The notes under the pieces were generated by a model. The model was not told where the DNA came from and did not search any database. It saw only the letters and a program-made list of their open reading frames with translations. The position numbers were made by a program, and so were the translations under genes. A stretch of 64,000 bases of DNA from Roseburia rectibacter (GTDB taxonomy: Bacteria > Bacillota > Clostridia > Lachnospirales > Lachnospiraceae), in assembly GCF_014287515.2 (NCBI RefSeq), contig NZ_CP092473.1, forward strand, positions 1,019,001 to 1,083,000, given 5' to 3'. Below are positions 17,980 through 27,265 of the stretch, in pieces (within the stretch, counting starts at the first letter, position 1; each line of letters opens with the position of its first letter).

Positions 17980-18234
17980 GTGATCCAGAAAACAAAAGCA
18001 GAAGCAGGTCAGTCTGATGGATATTCTGCTTCCGGCGGAGAAGGACAGACAGGGCAGGCATCTGGAACCGGGGCTGCTGGTAGTGCCGGTGGCGGTGGAG
18101 ACAGTGATGACGAAACTACTACAACAACAAAGACGGTTGTGGTCAATGGTATTACTTATCTTGAAACAACGACTGTGGAGAACGGTGTCACAAGTGTGCA
18201 GAGGACAAAGATCAGTGGAGTTGGTGAAGAATAG
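17980..18234 (+). CDS. Small low-complexity hypothetical protein
   Basis: 84 residues from a GTG start, with GGGGAG about 20 bases and AAAGG about 12 bases upstream. The first half is Gly/Ser/Ala-rich (GTGAAGSAGGGGDSDDE), the second half is regular (TKTVVVNGITYLETTTVENGVTSVQRTKISG) and could form paired beta strands. There is no signal peptide. A terminator follows within 15 bases, which supports a real transcript. Function unknown. Confidence 0.5.
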   Translation: MIQKTKAEAGQSDGYSASGGEGQTGQASGTGAAGSAGGGGDSDDETTTTTKTVVVNGITYLETTTVENGVTSVQRTKISGVGEE

Positions 18235-18243
18235 CGATGGTAA

Positions 18244-18277
18244 AAAATCCGAAGGGAGTGTGAACCTTCGGATTTTT
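18244..18277 (+). terminator. Rho-independent terminator
   Basis: AAAATCCGAAGG / CCTTCGGATTTTT with a 9-base loop, just after the small hypothetical gene. Confidence 0.88.
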
Positions 18278-18381
18278 GCTGAAATCAGGAAAGTAATCCC
18301 TAAATGTTAAAATAAAATTGCTTGCAATTTGTAACATGATATGATAAGATGTTTATTGTTCGAGCGATTAAAAAAGAATAA

Positions 18382-18464
18382 GCCGGCGTGGCGGAATGGC
18401 AGACGCACCAGACTCAAAATCTGGCGGTGGCAACATCGTATGGGTTCAAGTCCCATTGCCGGCA
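18382..18464 (+). tRNA. tRNA-Leu (CAA)
   Basis: 83 bases with a long variable arm as expected for tRNA-Leu. The acceptor GCCGGCG pairs with TGCCGGC (one G-T). The anticodon stem CCAGA/TCTGG encloses loop CTCAAAA, anticodon CAA. The T arm has GGTTCAAGTCC. CCA is not encoded. Confidence 0.95.
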
Positions 18465-18470
18465 TTAGAA

Positions 18471-18497
18471 AAAAGTCCAGTTTTACTGGACTTTTTC
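18471..18497 (+). terminator. Terminator after tRNA-Leu
   Basis: AAAAGTCCAG / CTGGACTTTTT with loop TTTTA, six bases after the tRNA. Confidence 0.9.
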
Positions 18498-18498
18498 T

Positions 18499-18676
18499 TG
18501 ATTCATAGGAAATTACATCCTATGAATCAAAAAGCCCTCCGGGCAGGATCGCACTGCGGCGGAGTGGAATAATGTCGCTAGAGCGACCCGCCGCAGGACA
18601 TCCGGTGGATGTCCGCTATGCGCGGACCGGAGCGGAAGCGAAGAAACTCGAAAGTTCGAGTCCGGCAGGACTCGAT
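18499..18676. repeat. GC-rich palindromic repeat cluster (family copy A)
   Basis: It begins with a dyad TGATTCATAGGA / TCCTATGAATCA followed by AAAAAGCCCTCCGGGC; about 64 bp (18499-18562) recur at 56920-56983. It continues as a chain of hairpins: GTCGCT/AGCGAC, GGACATCC/GGATGTCC and ACTCGAA/TTCGAGT. There is no open frame. It sits directly after the T run of a terminator, as does copy B. Confidence 0.7.
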
Positions 18677-18719
18677 TTATCAAAAAAAGGACATCTGAAT
18701 GATGTCCTTTTTTGATAAA
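18677..18719 (-). terminator. Terminator after tRNA-Gly
   Basis: Near-perfect palindrome AAAAAAGGACATC / GATGTCCTTTTTT with loop TGAAT, extended by TTTATC/GATAAA. It is bidirectional in form and lies 5 bases beyond the 3' end of tRNA-Gly. Confidence 0.88.
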
Positions 18720-18723
18720 AGAG

Positions 18724-18796
18724 AGCGCGAGACGGGACTCGAACCCGCGGCCCCGACCTTGGCAAGGTCGTGCTCCACCAACTGAGCCACTCGCGC
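18724..18796 (-). tRNA. tRNA-Gly (GCC)
   Basis: 73 bases on the minus strand. The acceptor GCGCGAG pairs with CTCGCGC, the anticodon stem CGACC/GGTCG encloses TTGCCAA, anticodon GCC. The T arm has GGTTCGAGTCC. CCA is not encoded. Confidence 0.95.
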
Positions 18797-19036
18797 ATAT
18801 CTGAAATTATTCTGTATCTGTCTGTCAGACACATTTGATATCATACTATGGTAAAAACAATTTGTCAATAATTTTTTTTAAATAGCAATCATATTTTTTG
18901 AATCCTTAAGGGAAAAAGTTCATCTGTGATTTAAAAAAGAATTAATAATATTCATCTATATATTAAGTAGGAAAAATGCTATAATACGGAATGTCTGATA
19001 ATCAGGATGCAGACAGTGTACATTTAAGGAGGAACT

Positions 19037-20536
19037 ATGGAAAAGAAAAAAATAATTATTCCGGTCGTAGCCATTGCAGTAATTGGAGCAGTAGGAGGAA
19101 CCGGTTATTATTATCGCGACAATATTATAGATGTGACAACACAGGCAATTGATGTAGTTTCAGAGAAAATTCCGTTTTTACAGTCAGGAAAATCGGATGA
19201 CAAGGTATATGTTGAGAAAGTTTCTAAGATCATGAATACATATACGGGAAATACCAACCGGTATAATGGTGTTGTGGAATCGCAGGACAGTTATGAGGTA
19301 AATGTAGATTCATCGCGTACCATCAAAGAAATCCTTGTAAAAGTAGGGGATGAGGTAGAAGAGGGTCAGACACTTGTTACCTATGATACCAGCGAACTTG
19401 AGATGCAGGTGAAACAGGCAAAACTTGAACTCGAGGGAATCCAGAATGAGATTGACAGTTCCAAAAAAAAGATAGCCACATTGACCGATGAATTAAATAA
19501 AACGACAGATGAGGACGATAAATTTTCACTGACGACAGATATTCAGTCGGAGGAAAATTCCATCGAGGAGAATAAACTTGATCTTGAGAGCAAGAACCTT
19601 GAAATATCAAAATATGAAGCCCAGATCGATGCATCGTCTGTTGTCAGCAAAAAATCCGGCGTGGTAAAGGAAATCAACGAGAACGGTACAGACAGTAATG
19701 GTAATAATGCTGCGTTTATGACGATTCTTCAGACAGGTGAATACCGTGTAAAAGGAAGTATCGATGAGCAGAATGTATGGATGATCTCAGATGGACAGGC
19801 GGTCATCATACGTTCGAGGGTGGATGAAAGTCAGACATGGAATGGAACGATTTCAAAGATTGATACAGATAACGTGCAGAAAAGTGATGACGATTCATCT
19901 TCAGACAGTAGTGTCTCTGCAACAAAGTACCCGTTTTATGTGGAACTTCCATCTGCAGAGGGACTGCTGTTAGGACAGCATGTATATATTGAACTTGACG
20001 AAGGTCAAGACGATCAGCAGAAAGAAGGAATCTGGCTGTATTCAAACTATGTTGTTCAGGATGACAGCGGTGCTTATGTCTGGGCTGCAAATGATAAGAA
20101 ACGTCTGGAAAAACGATATGTAGAACTTGGTGAATATGATGAGGATCTGGCAGAGTATGAGATCTTATCCGGTCTTTCACTTGATGATTATATCACATGG
20201 CCGATGGAAGGACTCTATGAAGGAGTAACTACGGTGACAGATGTGAGCGAGGTCGATTATTCTTCTCCGTTGTACAATCAGGATGGTACAGAGATGCTTG
20301 ATTACGGAACCGAAATGTTGTATGAAAACGGAATGTACGATACGGAAATGATGAACGATAATGGCATGCAGAATTATGTAAATGGCGATATGGAAGATGG
20401 ATCAGGTTATGATGGAGCTGACGATGGCGATTCTGCGGATGATGCGGAATATGATGACTCTGATTACGATGATTCTGACTATGAGGATTCTGATGATTCC
20501 TATGATGATTCCAATGATATGGAGGTAGGGGAATGA
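19037..20536 (+). CDS. MacA/HlyD-like membrane fusion protein (first adaptor)
   Basis: 499 residues with one N-terminal membrane helix (IIIPVVAIAVIGAVGGTGYYY). A lipoyl/biotinyl half-motif (VNVDSSRTIKEILVKVGDEVEEGQTLVTYDTSELEM split by a coiled coil of about 80 residues) and a beta-barrel domain follow, the order of an ABC-export adaptor. The last ~80 residues are very acidic and Tyr/Ser-rich (DDSDYDDSDYEDSDD), unusual for the family. AAGGAGG precedes the start. The stop overlaps the ATP-binding subunit start (ATGA at 20533), so the four genes form one operon. Confidence 0.87.
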   Translation: MEKKKIIIPVVAIAVIGAVGGTGYYYRDNIIDVTTQAIDVVSEKIPFLQSGKSDDKVYVEKVSKIMNTYTGNTNRYNGVVESQDSYEVNVDSSRTIKEILVKVGDEVEEGQTLVTYDTSELEMQVKQAKLELEGIQNEIDSSKKKIATLTDELNKTTDEDDKFSLTTDIQSEENSIEENKLDLESKNLEISKYEAQIDASSVVSKKSGVVKEINENGTDSNGNNAAFMTILQTGEYRVKGSIDEQNVWMISDGQAVIIRSRVDESQTWNGTISKIDTDNVQKSDDDSSSDSSVSATKYPFYVELPSAEGLLLGQHVYIELDEGQDDQQKEGIWLYSNYVVQDDSGAYVWAANDKKRLEKRYVELGEYDEDLAEYEILSGLSLDDYITWPMEGLYEGVTTVTDVSEVDYSSPLYNQDGTEMLDYGTEMLYENGMYDTEMMNDNGMQNYVNGDMEDGSGYDGADDGDSADDAEYDDSDYDDSDYEDSDDSYDDSNDMEVGE

Positions 20537-21222
20537 TACTGAATCTGCAGAATATTTACAAGGATTATCAGCAGGATAAGCTGGTCGTTCCGGTATTAAA
20601 AGATGTCTGTCTTACCGTGGAAGAGGGAGAGTATGTTGCGATCATGGGACCATCCGGCTCCGGAAAGACAACACTTATGAATATCATAGGCTGTCTGGAT
20701 AAGCCGACGAGCGGGACTTATGAGCTGGCAGGAGAGGACGTCTTAAAGTTAAAAGACAAGCAGCTGTCAGATTTAAGACTGCGCAGTATCGGGTTTGTAT
20801 TTCAGAGTTTTCATCTGATGCCGAGAGAGACTGCGGTGGAAAATGTATCACTGCCGCTTAGTTATGCCGGCGTGAAAAAAAAGGAGCGCAGGGAGCGTGC
20901 AATCAAAGCACTGGAACGTGTCGGACTTGGTGACAGGGTGGACTTTCGTCCGACGCAGCTTTCCGGTGGACAAAAACAGAGGGTTGCGATTGCGAGAGCA
21001 ATGGTCAATAATCCAAAGATCTTACTTGCGGATGAACCTACCGGAGCACTTGATTCCAAGTCAGGAGAGCAGATCATGGAACTGTTCCAGAAACTCAATG
21101 AAGAGGGTGTTACGATCGTTATGATCACACATGATCCGCATATCGCATCCAATGCAAAACGCATGGTGAAAATCATTGACGGGGAGATTTTTGAGGGCGA
21201 TGAAAAGGAGGATGCATCATGA
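20533..21222 (+). CDS. MacB-type ABC transporter ATP-binding protein
   Basis: 229 residues, the normal size of a LolD/MacB-type ATPase. Walker A GPSGSGKTT, Q-loop FVFQSFHLMP, signature LSGGQKQRVAIARA, Walker B ILLADEPTGALDS and the H-loop ITHDPHIAS are intact. It energises the FtsX-like permease at 22991. Start and stop both overlap neighbouring genes (20533-20536 and 21219-21222), a sign of tight coupling. Confidence 0.95.
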   Translation: MILNLQNIYKDYQQDKLVVPVLKDVCLTVEEGEYVAIMGPSGSGKTTLMNIIGCLDKPTSGTYELAGEDVLKLKDKQLSDLRLRSIGFVFQSFHLMPRETAVENVSLPLSYAGVKKKERRERAIKALERVGLGDRVDFRPTQLSGGQKQRVAIARAMVNNPKILLADEPTGALDSKSGEQIMELFQKLNEEGVTIVMITHDPHIASNAKRMVKIIDGEIFEGDEKEDAS

Positions 21223-22976
21223 AATTAAAAAAAGTAATCGCAGTCATTGTCGTACTTGCCGTCACTGTTGGTGCAGTCACCGGAGGAATTTATGGTTATA
21301 AGTCGTATCAGAAGAAGAATCTGGTGGCAGAAGTACAGTCTGTTTCCAGTTTAAACTATGGATATTATGGGAACTCTGAAACAAGCTATGGTGTTGTGAC
21401 GAATGATTCTTCCCAGGAAGTATATTTAGATGATTCCAACAAAGTGCAGGAGGTTTATGTTTCAAAAGGCGATACAGTGAAAGAGGGAGATCCGCTGATC
21501 CAGTATGATACATCGGAGGCAGAGATCGATATCCAGAGGAAAAATCTTGAGATCAGTACAACAGAAAACAGTCTTGCGAAGGCACAGCATTCTTTAGAGT
21601 CATTAAAAAACACAAAACCGGTGGATAAGACACGGCCTTCTACTGCCAGTACTGCATCCTCGTACATAAATAAAAAGCTGCAGGAATTAGAGCAGAAGAA
21701 AGCCTACATAGAGTCACTGCCGGAAAAGGATGCGAAGGATAACCGCATTTATAATTATGTGACGGAAGATTCGGAGCCATATAATAAAGACACGGCAGAT
21801 GGAACAGCAGAGAATCCTTACATTTATTATTGTAATAAAGATGTTTTTGCATATGGAAGTTTTTACAATTCGCTGCGGCCGCAGAAAAAATCAGATGGCA
21901 CTTATACGGATGGAAAATATGTAAAGTTTATTATCTGCAAAAAAGACAGCGATGGGAAAATGGTGTTTGAAAGTGTGGAAACAGGAGATGAAGTGGTGGA
22001 TGACAGTACTGAGTCGAATGGTGACACAAAAGAAGTTACAGTACAGAAATATGAGCCTGTGGCAGATGACAGTATTTCACCGAATGTAAAAGATGTCGAT
22101 GGAAGTACCATGCCTATGGACTATGATAAAAGCCGGTCCTGGTATGTTTTTTCAGGAGAAGAAGTTGGAAAAAGTCTTCAGGATTATCTGGATGAACTTG
22201 AGAATGAAGATAACTGGAACGATGAAGATGACTGGGAAGAGCCGGAAGGATATACCGAAAAAGAACTTGCAGAGGCAATCAATGACAAAGAATCAGAAGT
22301 AAAAAAACTGGATATACAGCTTCGCAAGTTAAAACTGGAGCTGGAAACGTTACAGGACAGCATCAATGATGGTGTGGTTTATGCAAAACTTGATGGTGTT
22401 GTGAAATCTGTGGGAGATCCGGATCAGAAACAGGATGATGGGAATGCATTTCTTGTGGTAACCGGGGATGACGGACTGTACGTGAGCGGTACGATCAGCG
22501 AACTTTTGTTAGATGAAGTCAAACCGGGAACGGTTGTTACCGCAAATTCATGGGAATCAGGAATGACATTTGAGGCAACCGTAACGAGCGTATCGGATTA
22601 TCCTGTGAGTGGCAATTCCTGGGGAGAAGGAAATCCGAATGTTTCTTATTATCAGTATACTGCATATATGGAAGACAGTTCTGCACTGAAAAATGGAGAA
22701 TATGTGGATCTTGCAATTCAGACAAATCAGTCAGAAACAGGCGGAATTTACCTTGATAAGGCATATGTGAGACAGGAAGATGGAAAATCATATGTTATGA
22801 TCGCAGATGAGAGTGATCATCTGAAAAAACAATATGTTGTAACCGGAAAAACAGTATATGGTACTGCAGTTGAGATCAAATCAGGACTGACAGAGGATGA
22901 CAGGATCGCCTTCCCTTATGGAAAGACAGCAGTCGAGGGAGCAGCAGTAACAGAGGATGAAAGTGTTGAATATTAA
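21219..22976 (+). CDS. Membrane fusion protein (second adaptor), long form
   Basis: 585 residues with an N-terminal membrane helix (VIAVIVVLAVTVGAVTGGIYGY), a lipoyl-like half (VYVSKGDTVKEGDPLIQYDTSE), a long coiled coil, and a C-terminal barrel. A large acidic insertion of roughly 200 residues (about 150-350, including DELENEDNWNDEDDWEEPEGY) interrupts the coiled-coil hairpin. It probably partners the first adaptor and the permease; two adaptors in one operon is not the common MacAB arrangement. The substrate is unknown. Confidence 0.85.
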   Translation: MKLKKVIAVIVVLAVTVGAVTGGIYGYKSYQKKNLVAEVQSVSSLNYGYYGNSETSYGVVTNDSSQEVYLDDSNKVQEVYVSKGDTVKEGDPLIQYDTSEAEIDIQRKNLEISTTENSLAKAQHSLESLKNTKPVDKTRPSTASTASSYINKKLQELEQKKAYIESLPEKDAKDNRIYNYVTEDSEPYNKDTADGTAENPYIYYCNKDVFAYGSFYNSLRPQKKSDGTYTDGKYVKFIICKKDSDGKMVFESVETGDEVVDDSTESNGDTKEVTVQKYEPVADDSISPNVKDVDGSTMPMDYDKSRSWYVFSGEEVGKSLQDYLDELENEDNWNDEDDWEEPEGYTEKELAEAINDKESEVKKLDIQLRKLKLELETLQDSINDGVVYAKLDGVVKSVGDPDQKQDDGNAFLVVTGDDGLYVSGTISELLLDEVKPGTVVTANSWESGMTFEATVTSVSDYPVSGNSWGEGNPNVSYYQYTAYMEDSSALKNGEYVDLAIQTNQSETGGIYLDKAYVRQEDGKSYVMIADESDHLKKQYVVTGKTVYGTAVEIKSGLTEDDRIAFPYGKTAVEGAAVTEDESVEY

Positions 22977-22990
22977 TCAGGAGGAACAGG

Positions 22991-24244
22991 ATGTTTGAGA
23001 ATATAAGATTATCTTTTCAGGGAATCTGGTCCCACAAGATGCGTTCCTTTCTGACCATGCTTGGAATTATCATAGGTATCGCAGCGATCATTGCGATCGT
23101 ATCAACGATCAAAGGAACGAATGAACAGATCAAAGAAAACCTGATCGGCTCCGGAGAGAATACAGTGGAAGTGTCTCTTTATCAGGGCGAGTGGGAATAC
23201 GAGATGGATTACAACGGAGTGCCGCAGGGAGTGCCGCTTGTAACGGATGAGGTCATGAGTGACATCAAAGATCTCGATCATGTAGAGAATGCATCTGCAT
23301 ACTTAAGCAGACAGGATTATAGCGGAGTGTATCATTTAAATACGGCTTTTTCCGGTGGATATGTGCGCGGAATCGACAACAGCTATTTTGATACCTGCAA
23401 TTATGTTATGAAAGAGGGACGTGCTTTTACGGATGAGGACTTTAAAAAGTATAAAAAAGTCGCTATTTTGGATACGGATTCCGCAAATGCGCTGTTTCAG
23501 GGAGAAGATCCGGTCGGAAATACGATCGAGATCCAGAAGGAGCCTTATACGGTAATTGGAATCGTAACCAAGGCAAAGGTGTTTGAGCCGGTCATCAATT
23601 CCATTGATGATTATTATACATATGCGCAGGATACGGCAGGTTCTATTTATATCCCGAATACGACCTGGCCGATCATATATCAGTATGACGAGCCACAGAA
23701 TGTTGTGATCCGTGTGGACAGTACGGATAATATGACATCTGCCGGAAAAGCATGTGCAGATCTGCTAAACAATTATCTGTCACCGAAAGATGATACGATC
23801 CAGTATAAGGCAAAGGATCTTTTAGAGCAGGCACAGCAGATACAGGAACTCAGCAGTTCAACAAATACGATGCTGATCTGGATCGCTGGAATTTCCCTGA
23901 TCGTTGGTGGTATCGGTGTTATGAATATCATGCTGGTATCAGTGACAGAGCGTACGCAGGAGATCGGTTTAAAGAAGGCAATCGGTGCAAGAAAGTCAAA
24001 GATTTTGAATCAGTTTCTGACCGAAGCAGCGGTGCTTACAAGTTTAGGCGGTGTGCTTGGTGTAATTGTCGGTATCATATTAGCAGAGATCATTTCCTAT
24101 GTGACGACGATGCCGGTTGCAATCAGTATTCCGGCGGCGATCGGTTCCGTACTGTTTTCTATGGTGATCGGAATTGTATTCGGGGTTTTCCCGTCTTATA
24201 AGGCGGCGAATCTAAACCCGATTGACGCGCTGCGCCATGAATAA
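22991..24244 (+). CDS. MacB/FtsX-type ABC transporter permease
   Basis: 417 residues. One N-terminal membrane helix (RSFLTMLGIIIGIAAIIAIVSTI), a ~220-residue extracytoplasmic MacB-like domain, and three C-terminal helices with the typical IMLVSVTERTQEIGLKKAIGARKS and FPSYKAANLNPIDALRHE. These proteins transmit ATPase motion to an external substrate, usually a peptide or antimicrobial. AGGAGG lies before the ATG, 15 bases after the second adaptor gene. It is the last gene of the operon. Confidence 0.93.
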   Translation: MFENIRLSFQGIWSHKMRSFLTMLGIIIGIAAIIAIVSTIKGTNEQIKENLIGSGENTVEVSLYQGEWEYEMDYNGVPQGVPLVTDEVMSDIKDLDHVENASAYLSRQDYSGVYHLNTAFSGGYVRGIDNSYFDTCNYVMKEGRAFTDEDFKKYKKVAILDTDSANALFQGEDPVGNTIEIQKEPYTVIGIVTKAKVFEPVINSIDDYYTYAQDTAGSIYIPNTTWPIIYQYDEPQNVVIRVDSTDNMTSAGKACADLLNNYLSPKDDTIQYKAKDLLEQAQQIQELSSSTNTMLIWIAGISLIVGGIGVMNIMLVSVTERTQEIGLKKAIGARKSKILNQFLTEAAVLTSLGGVLGVIVGIILAEIISYVTTMPVAISIPAAIGSVLFSMVIGIVFGVFPSYKAANLNPIDALRHE

Positions 24245-24273
24245 ACGTCTGGATAATGGAAATGGAGATTCGT

Positions 24274-25455
24274 GTGAAAAAAATCGTGATGTTTGAAGGA
24301 GGCGTGGAAACGCTTGCGTATTTCTCGAAACAGATGGCGGGGCAGTTTGAAAAGATGGGATATGCAGTATTTTTCTACGATCTGAAAGATGAAAAGGGAA
24401 GTGCCAAAAGGCTGAGAAAATTCATAAAACCCGGCGAGACAGTGATGATCACTTTCAATTTTCAGGGACTGGAAAAAGAAGCGGGTGTATACAGTGAAAG
24501 AAACGGTTATATTTGGGATGAATATAAGATTCCCTGTTATAATATTGCGGCAGATCATCCGTACTATTATGATAACCGTCTGCATGATCTGCCATCCGGA
24601 TATCACCACATCAGTATTGACAGAAAACAGGAAGCATATTTTTTAAAATATTATCCCGGATATAAAAGTGCCGGATTTCTTCCGTTAGCGGGAACCGGGC
24701 TGGATGGAGCACTTGATGTGTCGTATGAACAGCGGAATATTGATGTGATCATGACCGGAAATTACACGCCTCCGTCTTTTTTTGAACAGCATATCAACTG
24801 GATCAATGATGAGTATGCGGCATTTTACCGCGGAATCATTGACGAGCTGCTGGAAAAAACGGACCAGACCATCGAGGAGGTGACACTGCGTCACTGTGAA
24901 CGTGAGATGGGGAAGGTGGTACCGGATGATTTCAGACTTGTGATGCATAAGATGATATTCATTGATCTGTATGTGCGCAATTACTGGCGTGGCCTGGTCA
25001 TAAAGACGCTGGCAGAAGCAGGGATCACCGTGGATGTTGTTGGAAAGGGCTGGGAAGAACTTGACTGTACTGCGATGCAGAATATAAGAATACATCCGCA
25101 GACGGATTCCCTGACCTGTTTAGAGCAGCTTGCACATGCGAAGATTTCAATTAATGTGATGCCATGGTTTAAAGATGGTGCACATGACCGGGTGTTTAAT
25201 TCGATTTTAAACGGTGCAGTCTGTGTTTCGGATACCAGTCACTACCTCTGCGAAGAACTAAAAGAGGGAGATGGTGTCTCGTATTATGACCTGAAACATT
25301 TAGAGCAACTACCGGTAAAAGTAAGTGATCTGCTGAAAAATGAACAGCAGATGAGAGATATTGTTATGCGTGGAGTGGAGAAAACGGCAGGGAAGCATAT
25401 CTGGGCGATGCGGGCAATCGAACTGGAAGAAAAAATCAGGCAGGAAGCATGTTAG
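24274..25455 (+). CDS. CgeB-like glycosyltransferase
   Basis: About 393 residues, resembling the CgeB spore-surface glycosyltransferase family (GT-B fold): GYHHISIDRKQEAYFLKYYP near the middle, a VDVVGKGWEEL strand, and C-terminal HDRVFNSILNGAVCVSDTSHYLCEELKEGDG, which is the conserved nucleotide-sugar-binding block. The likely start is GTG 24274, 6 bases after GGAG; an ATG at 24256 lies before that site. It follows the exporter operon by 29 bases and may be co-transcribed. The serS promoter begins only 2 bases after its stop. Confidence 0.72.
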   Translation: MKKIVMFEGGVETLAYFSKQMAGQFEKMGYAVFFYDLKDEKGSAKRLRKFIKPGETVMITFNFQGLEKEAGVYSERNGYIWDEYKIPCYNIAADHPYYYDNRLHDLPSGYHHISIDRKQEAYFLKYYPGYKSAGFLPLAGTGLDGALDVSYEQRNIDVIMTGNYTPPSFFEQHINWINDEYAAFYRGIIDELLEKTDQTIEEVTLRHCEREMGKVVPDDFRLVMHKMIFIDLYVRNYWRGLVIKTLAEAGITVDVVGKGWEELDCTAMQNIRIHPQTDSLTCLEQLAHAKISINVMPWFKDGAHDRVFNSILNGAVCVSDTSHYLCEELKEGDGVSYYDLKHLEQLPVKVSDLLKNEQQMRDIVMRGVEKTAGKHIWAMRAIELEEKIRQEAC

Positions 25456-25457
25456 AC

Positions 25458-25486
25458 TTGCATTACGGAAATAATGAGTGTATAAT
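25458..25486 (+). promoter_or_regulatory. Promoter of the serS T-box leader
   Basis: TTGCAT (25458-25463) and TATAAT (25481-25486), 17 bases apart, immediately before the T-box leader. Confidence 0.7.
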
Positions 25487-25496
25487 AACGAAAGAA

Positions 25497-25782
25497 TTTG
25501 GCAGTGATGGAAGCTGCGGCAGCAAGACTGTTTCAGAGAGCCGGTGGGTGCTGGAAACCGGTACAGAAAAGATGCCTTTCCACTTCCGGAGTCAGTGATG
25601 AAAGTCACGGGGTCGTATCCCATAGCATACGAATTGAGAGGTCACAGCAGGAGAAACAGATACTGGAAATGAGCATCTGTGTTAAAAAGAAAAAGCAGTG
25701 ACAAGATGGGTGGCAACGCGGAAGAGTTTTAGAGCCTTTCGTCCCATGTGCAGGATGGCACACAGGGCGGAAGGCTTTTTGT
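25497..25782 (+). promoter_or_regulatory. T-box riboswitch (serine)
   Basis: The leader contains the T-box sequence TGGGTGGCAACGCGG at 25707-25721, which pairs with the acceptor end of uncharged tRNA, and a factor-independent terminator (GCCTTTCGTCCC ... GGGCGGAAGGC, T run to about 25780). The Stem I region has the usual AGAGAGCC start at about 25533. A TCC serine codon at 25585-25587 is a candidate specifier, not proven. It controls serS by readthrough when tRNA-Ser is uncharged. Confidence 0.92.
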
Positions 25783-25874
25783 GTTATCGTTAAGAAAATG
25801 TCAGACAGATATTAGGTCAGGCAAAATGAAAATCTACAAAAACGGGCGGCATGTTCCGCAGAAAGAGGAGAAAG

Positions 25875-27164
25875 ATGATCGATTTAAAATTTTTAAGAGA
25901 GAATCCGGAAGTTGTAAAACAGAATATTAAAAATAAGTTTCAGGATCACAAACTGCCATTAGTAGATGAGGTGATTGAGCTTGATGCAAAAGCGAGAGCT
26001 GTACAGCAGGAAGCAGATGATCTGCGTGCAAGCAGAAATAAACTGTCAAAACAGATCGGACAGTTAATGGGACAGGGGAAAAAAGATGAGGCAGAAGCAG
26101 TAAAGGCACAGGTAAATGCCAATGCAGCACGTCTTGCAGAGTTAGAGGAGCAGGAAAAAGAACTGCAGGAAAAAGTAACAAAGATCATGATGACGATCCC
26201 GAATATCATTGATCCGTCTGTACCGATCGGAAAAGATGACAGCTGCAATGTAGAGATCGAAAAATTCGGCGAGCCGGTCGTACCGGATTTCGAGATCCCA
26301 TATCATACAGAGATCATGGAGCGTTTTAATGGTATCGATCTTGATGCTGCAGGAAAAGTTGCAGGAAATGGTTTTTATTATCTGATGGGCGATATCGCAC
26401 GCCTTCATTCTGCAGTGATCTCTTATGCGCGTGATTTTATGATCGACCGTGGCTTTACCTATGTGATCCCGCCATTTATGATCCGAAGCAACGTTGTTAC
26501 AGGTGTTATGAGTTTTGATGAGATGGATGCAATGATGTACAAGATCGAGGGTGAGGATCTCTATCTGATCGGTACTTCTGAGCATTCCATGATCGGTAAA
26601 TTCATCGACACGATCAACGATGAGGAGAAATTACCGTATACACTGACTTCCTACTCTCCATGTTTCCGTAAAGAGAAAGGTGCACATGGTATTGAGGAGC
26701 GTGGAGTATACCGTATTCACCAGTTCGAGAAACAGGAGATGATCGTTGTCTGCAAACCGGAAGAGTCTAAAACATGGTATGACAAATTATGGCAGAACAC
26801 GGTAGACTTATTCCGCAGCCTTGATATTCCGGTTCGTACCTTAGAGTGCTGCTCCGGCGACCTTGCAGACTTAAAAGTAAAATCCTGCGATGTTGAGGCA
26901 TGGTCTCCAAGACAGAAGAAATACTTTGAAGTTGGAAGCTGTTCTAATTTAGGAGATGCACAGGCAAGACGTTTAAAGATCCGTGTGAAAGGTTCCGACG
27001 GAAATAAATATTTTGCACACACTTTAAACAATACTGTTGTTGCACCACCTAGAATGTTGATCGCATTCTTAGAGAACAACTTAAATGAAGACGGCAGTGT
27101 TAATGTACCGAAGGCATTACAGCCGTATATGGGTGGAAAAGAGAAACTTATTCCGGTAAAATAA
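25875..27164 (+). CDS. serS: Seryl-tRNA synthetase
   Basis: 429 residues, class II synthetase charging tRNA-Ser. The N-terminal coiled-coil arm (residues ~30-100) binds the long variable arm of tRNA-Ser. Motif 2 (FRKEKGAHGIEERGVYRIHQFEK) and motif 3 (NNTVVAPPRMLIAFLEN) are intact. ATG 25875 is chosen because GAGGAG lies 4 bases upstream; the frame opens at 25851. The gene sits behind a T-box leader and its own promoter, and ends in a strong terminator. Confidence 0.96.
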   Translation: MIDLKFLRENPEVVKQNIKNKFQDHKLPLVDEVIELDAKARAVQQEADDLRASRNKLSKQIGQLMGQGKKDEAEAVKAQVNANAARLAELEEQEKELQEKVTKIMMTIPNIIDPSVPIGKDDSCNVEIEKFGEPVVPDFEIPYHTEIMERFNGIDLDAAGKVAGNGFYYLMGDIARLHSAVISYARDFMIDRGFTYVIPPFMIRSNVVTGVMSFDEMDAMMYKIEGEDLYLIGTSEHSMIGKFIDTINDEEKLPYTLTSYSPCFRKEKGAHGIEERGVYRIHQFEKQEMIVVCKPEESKTWYDKLWQNTVDLFRSLDIPVRTLECCSGDLADLKVKSCDVEAWSPRQKKYFEVGSCSNLGDAQARRLKIRVKGSDGNKYFAHTLNNTVVAPPRMLIAFLENNLNEDGSVNVPKALQPYMGGKEKLIPVK

Positions 27165-27187
27165 TTGACGGTTCAAACAATTTATAA

Positions 27188-27234
27188 TAAAAATCCACAG
27201 TGCACACGATATGGTGTGCGCTGTGGATTTTTTG
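27188..27234 (+). terminator. Terminator after serS
   Basis: AAAAATCCACAG-TGCACAC / GGTGTGCG-CTGTGGATTTTTT with loop GATAT; one of the strongest hairpins in the window. It also ends the convergent ppiB gene transcript. Confidence 0.92.
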
Positions 27235-27265
27235 TCTTGTCAGGATAACAGGTTTGCAGTCTGGA

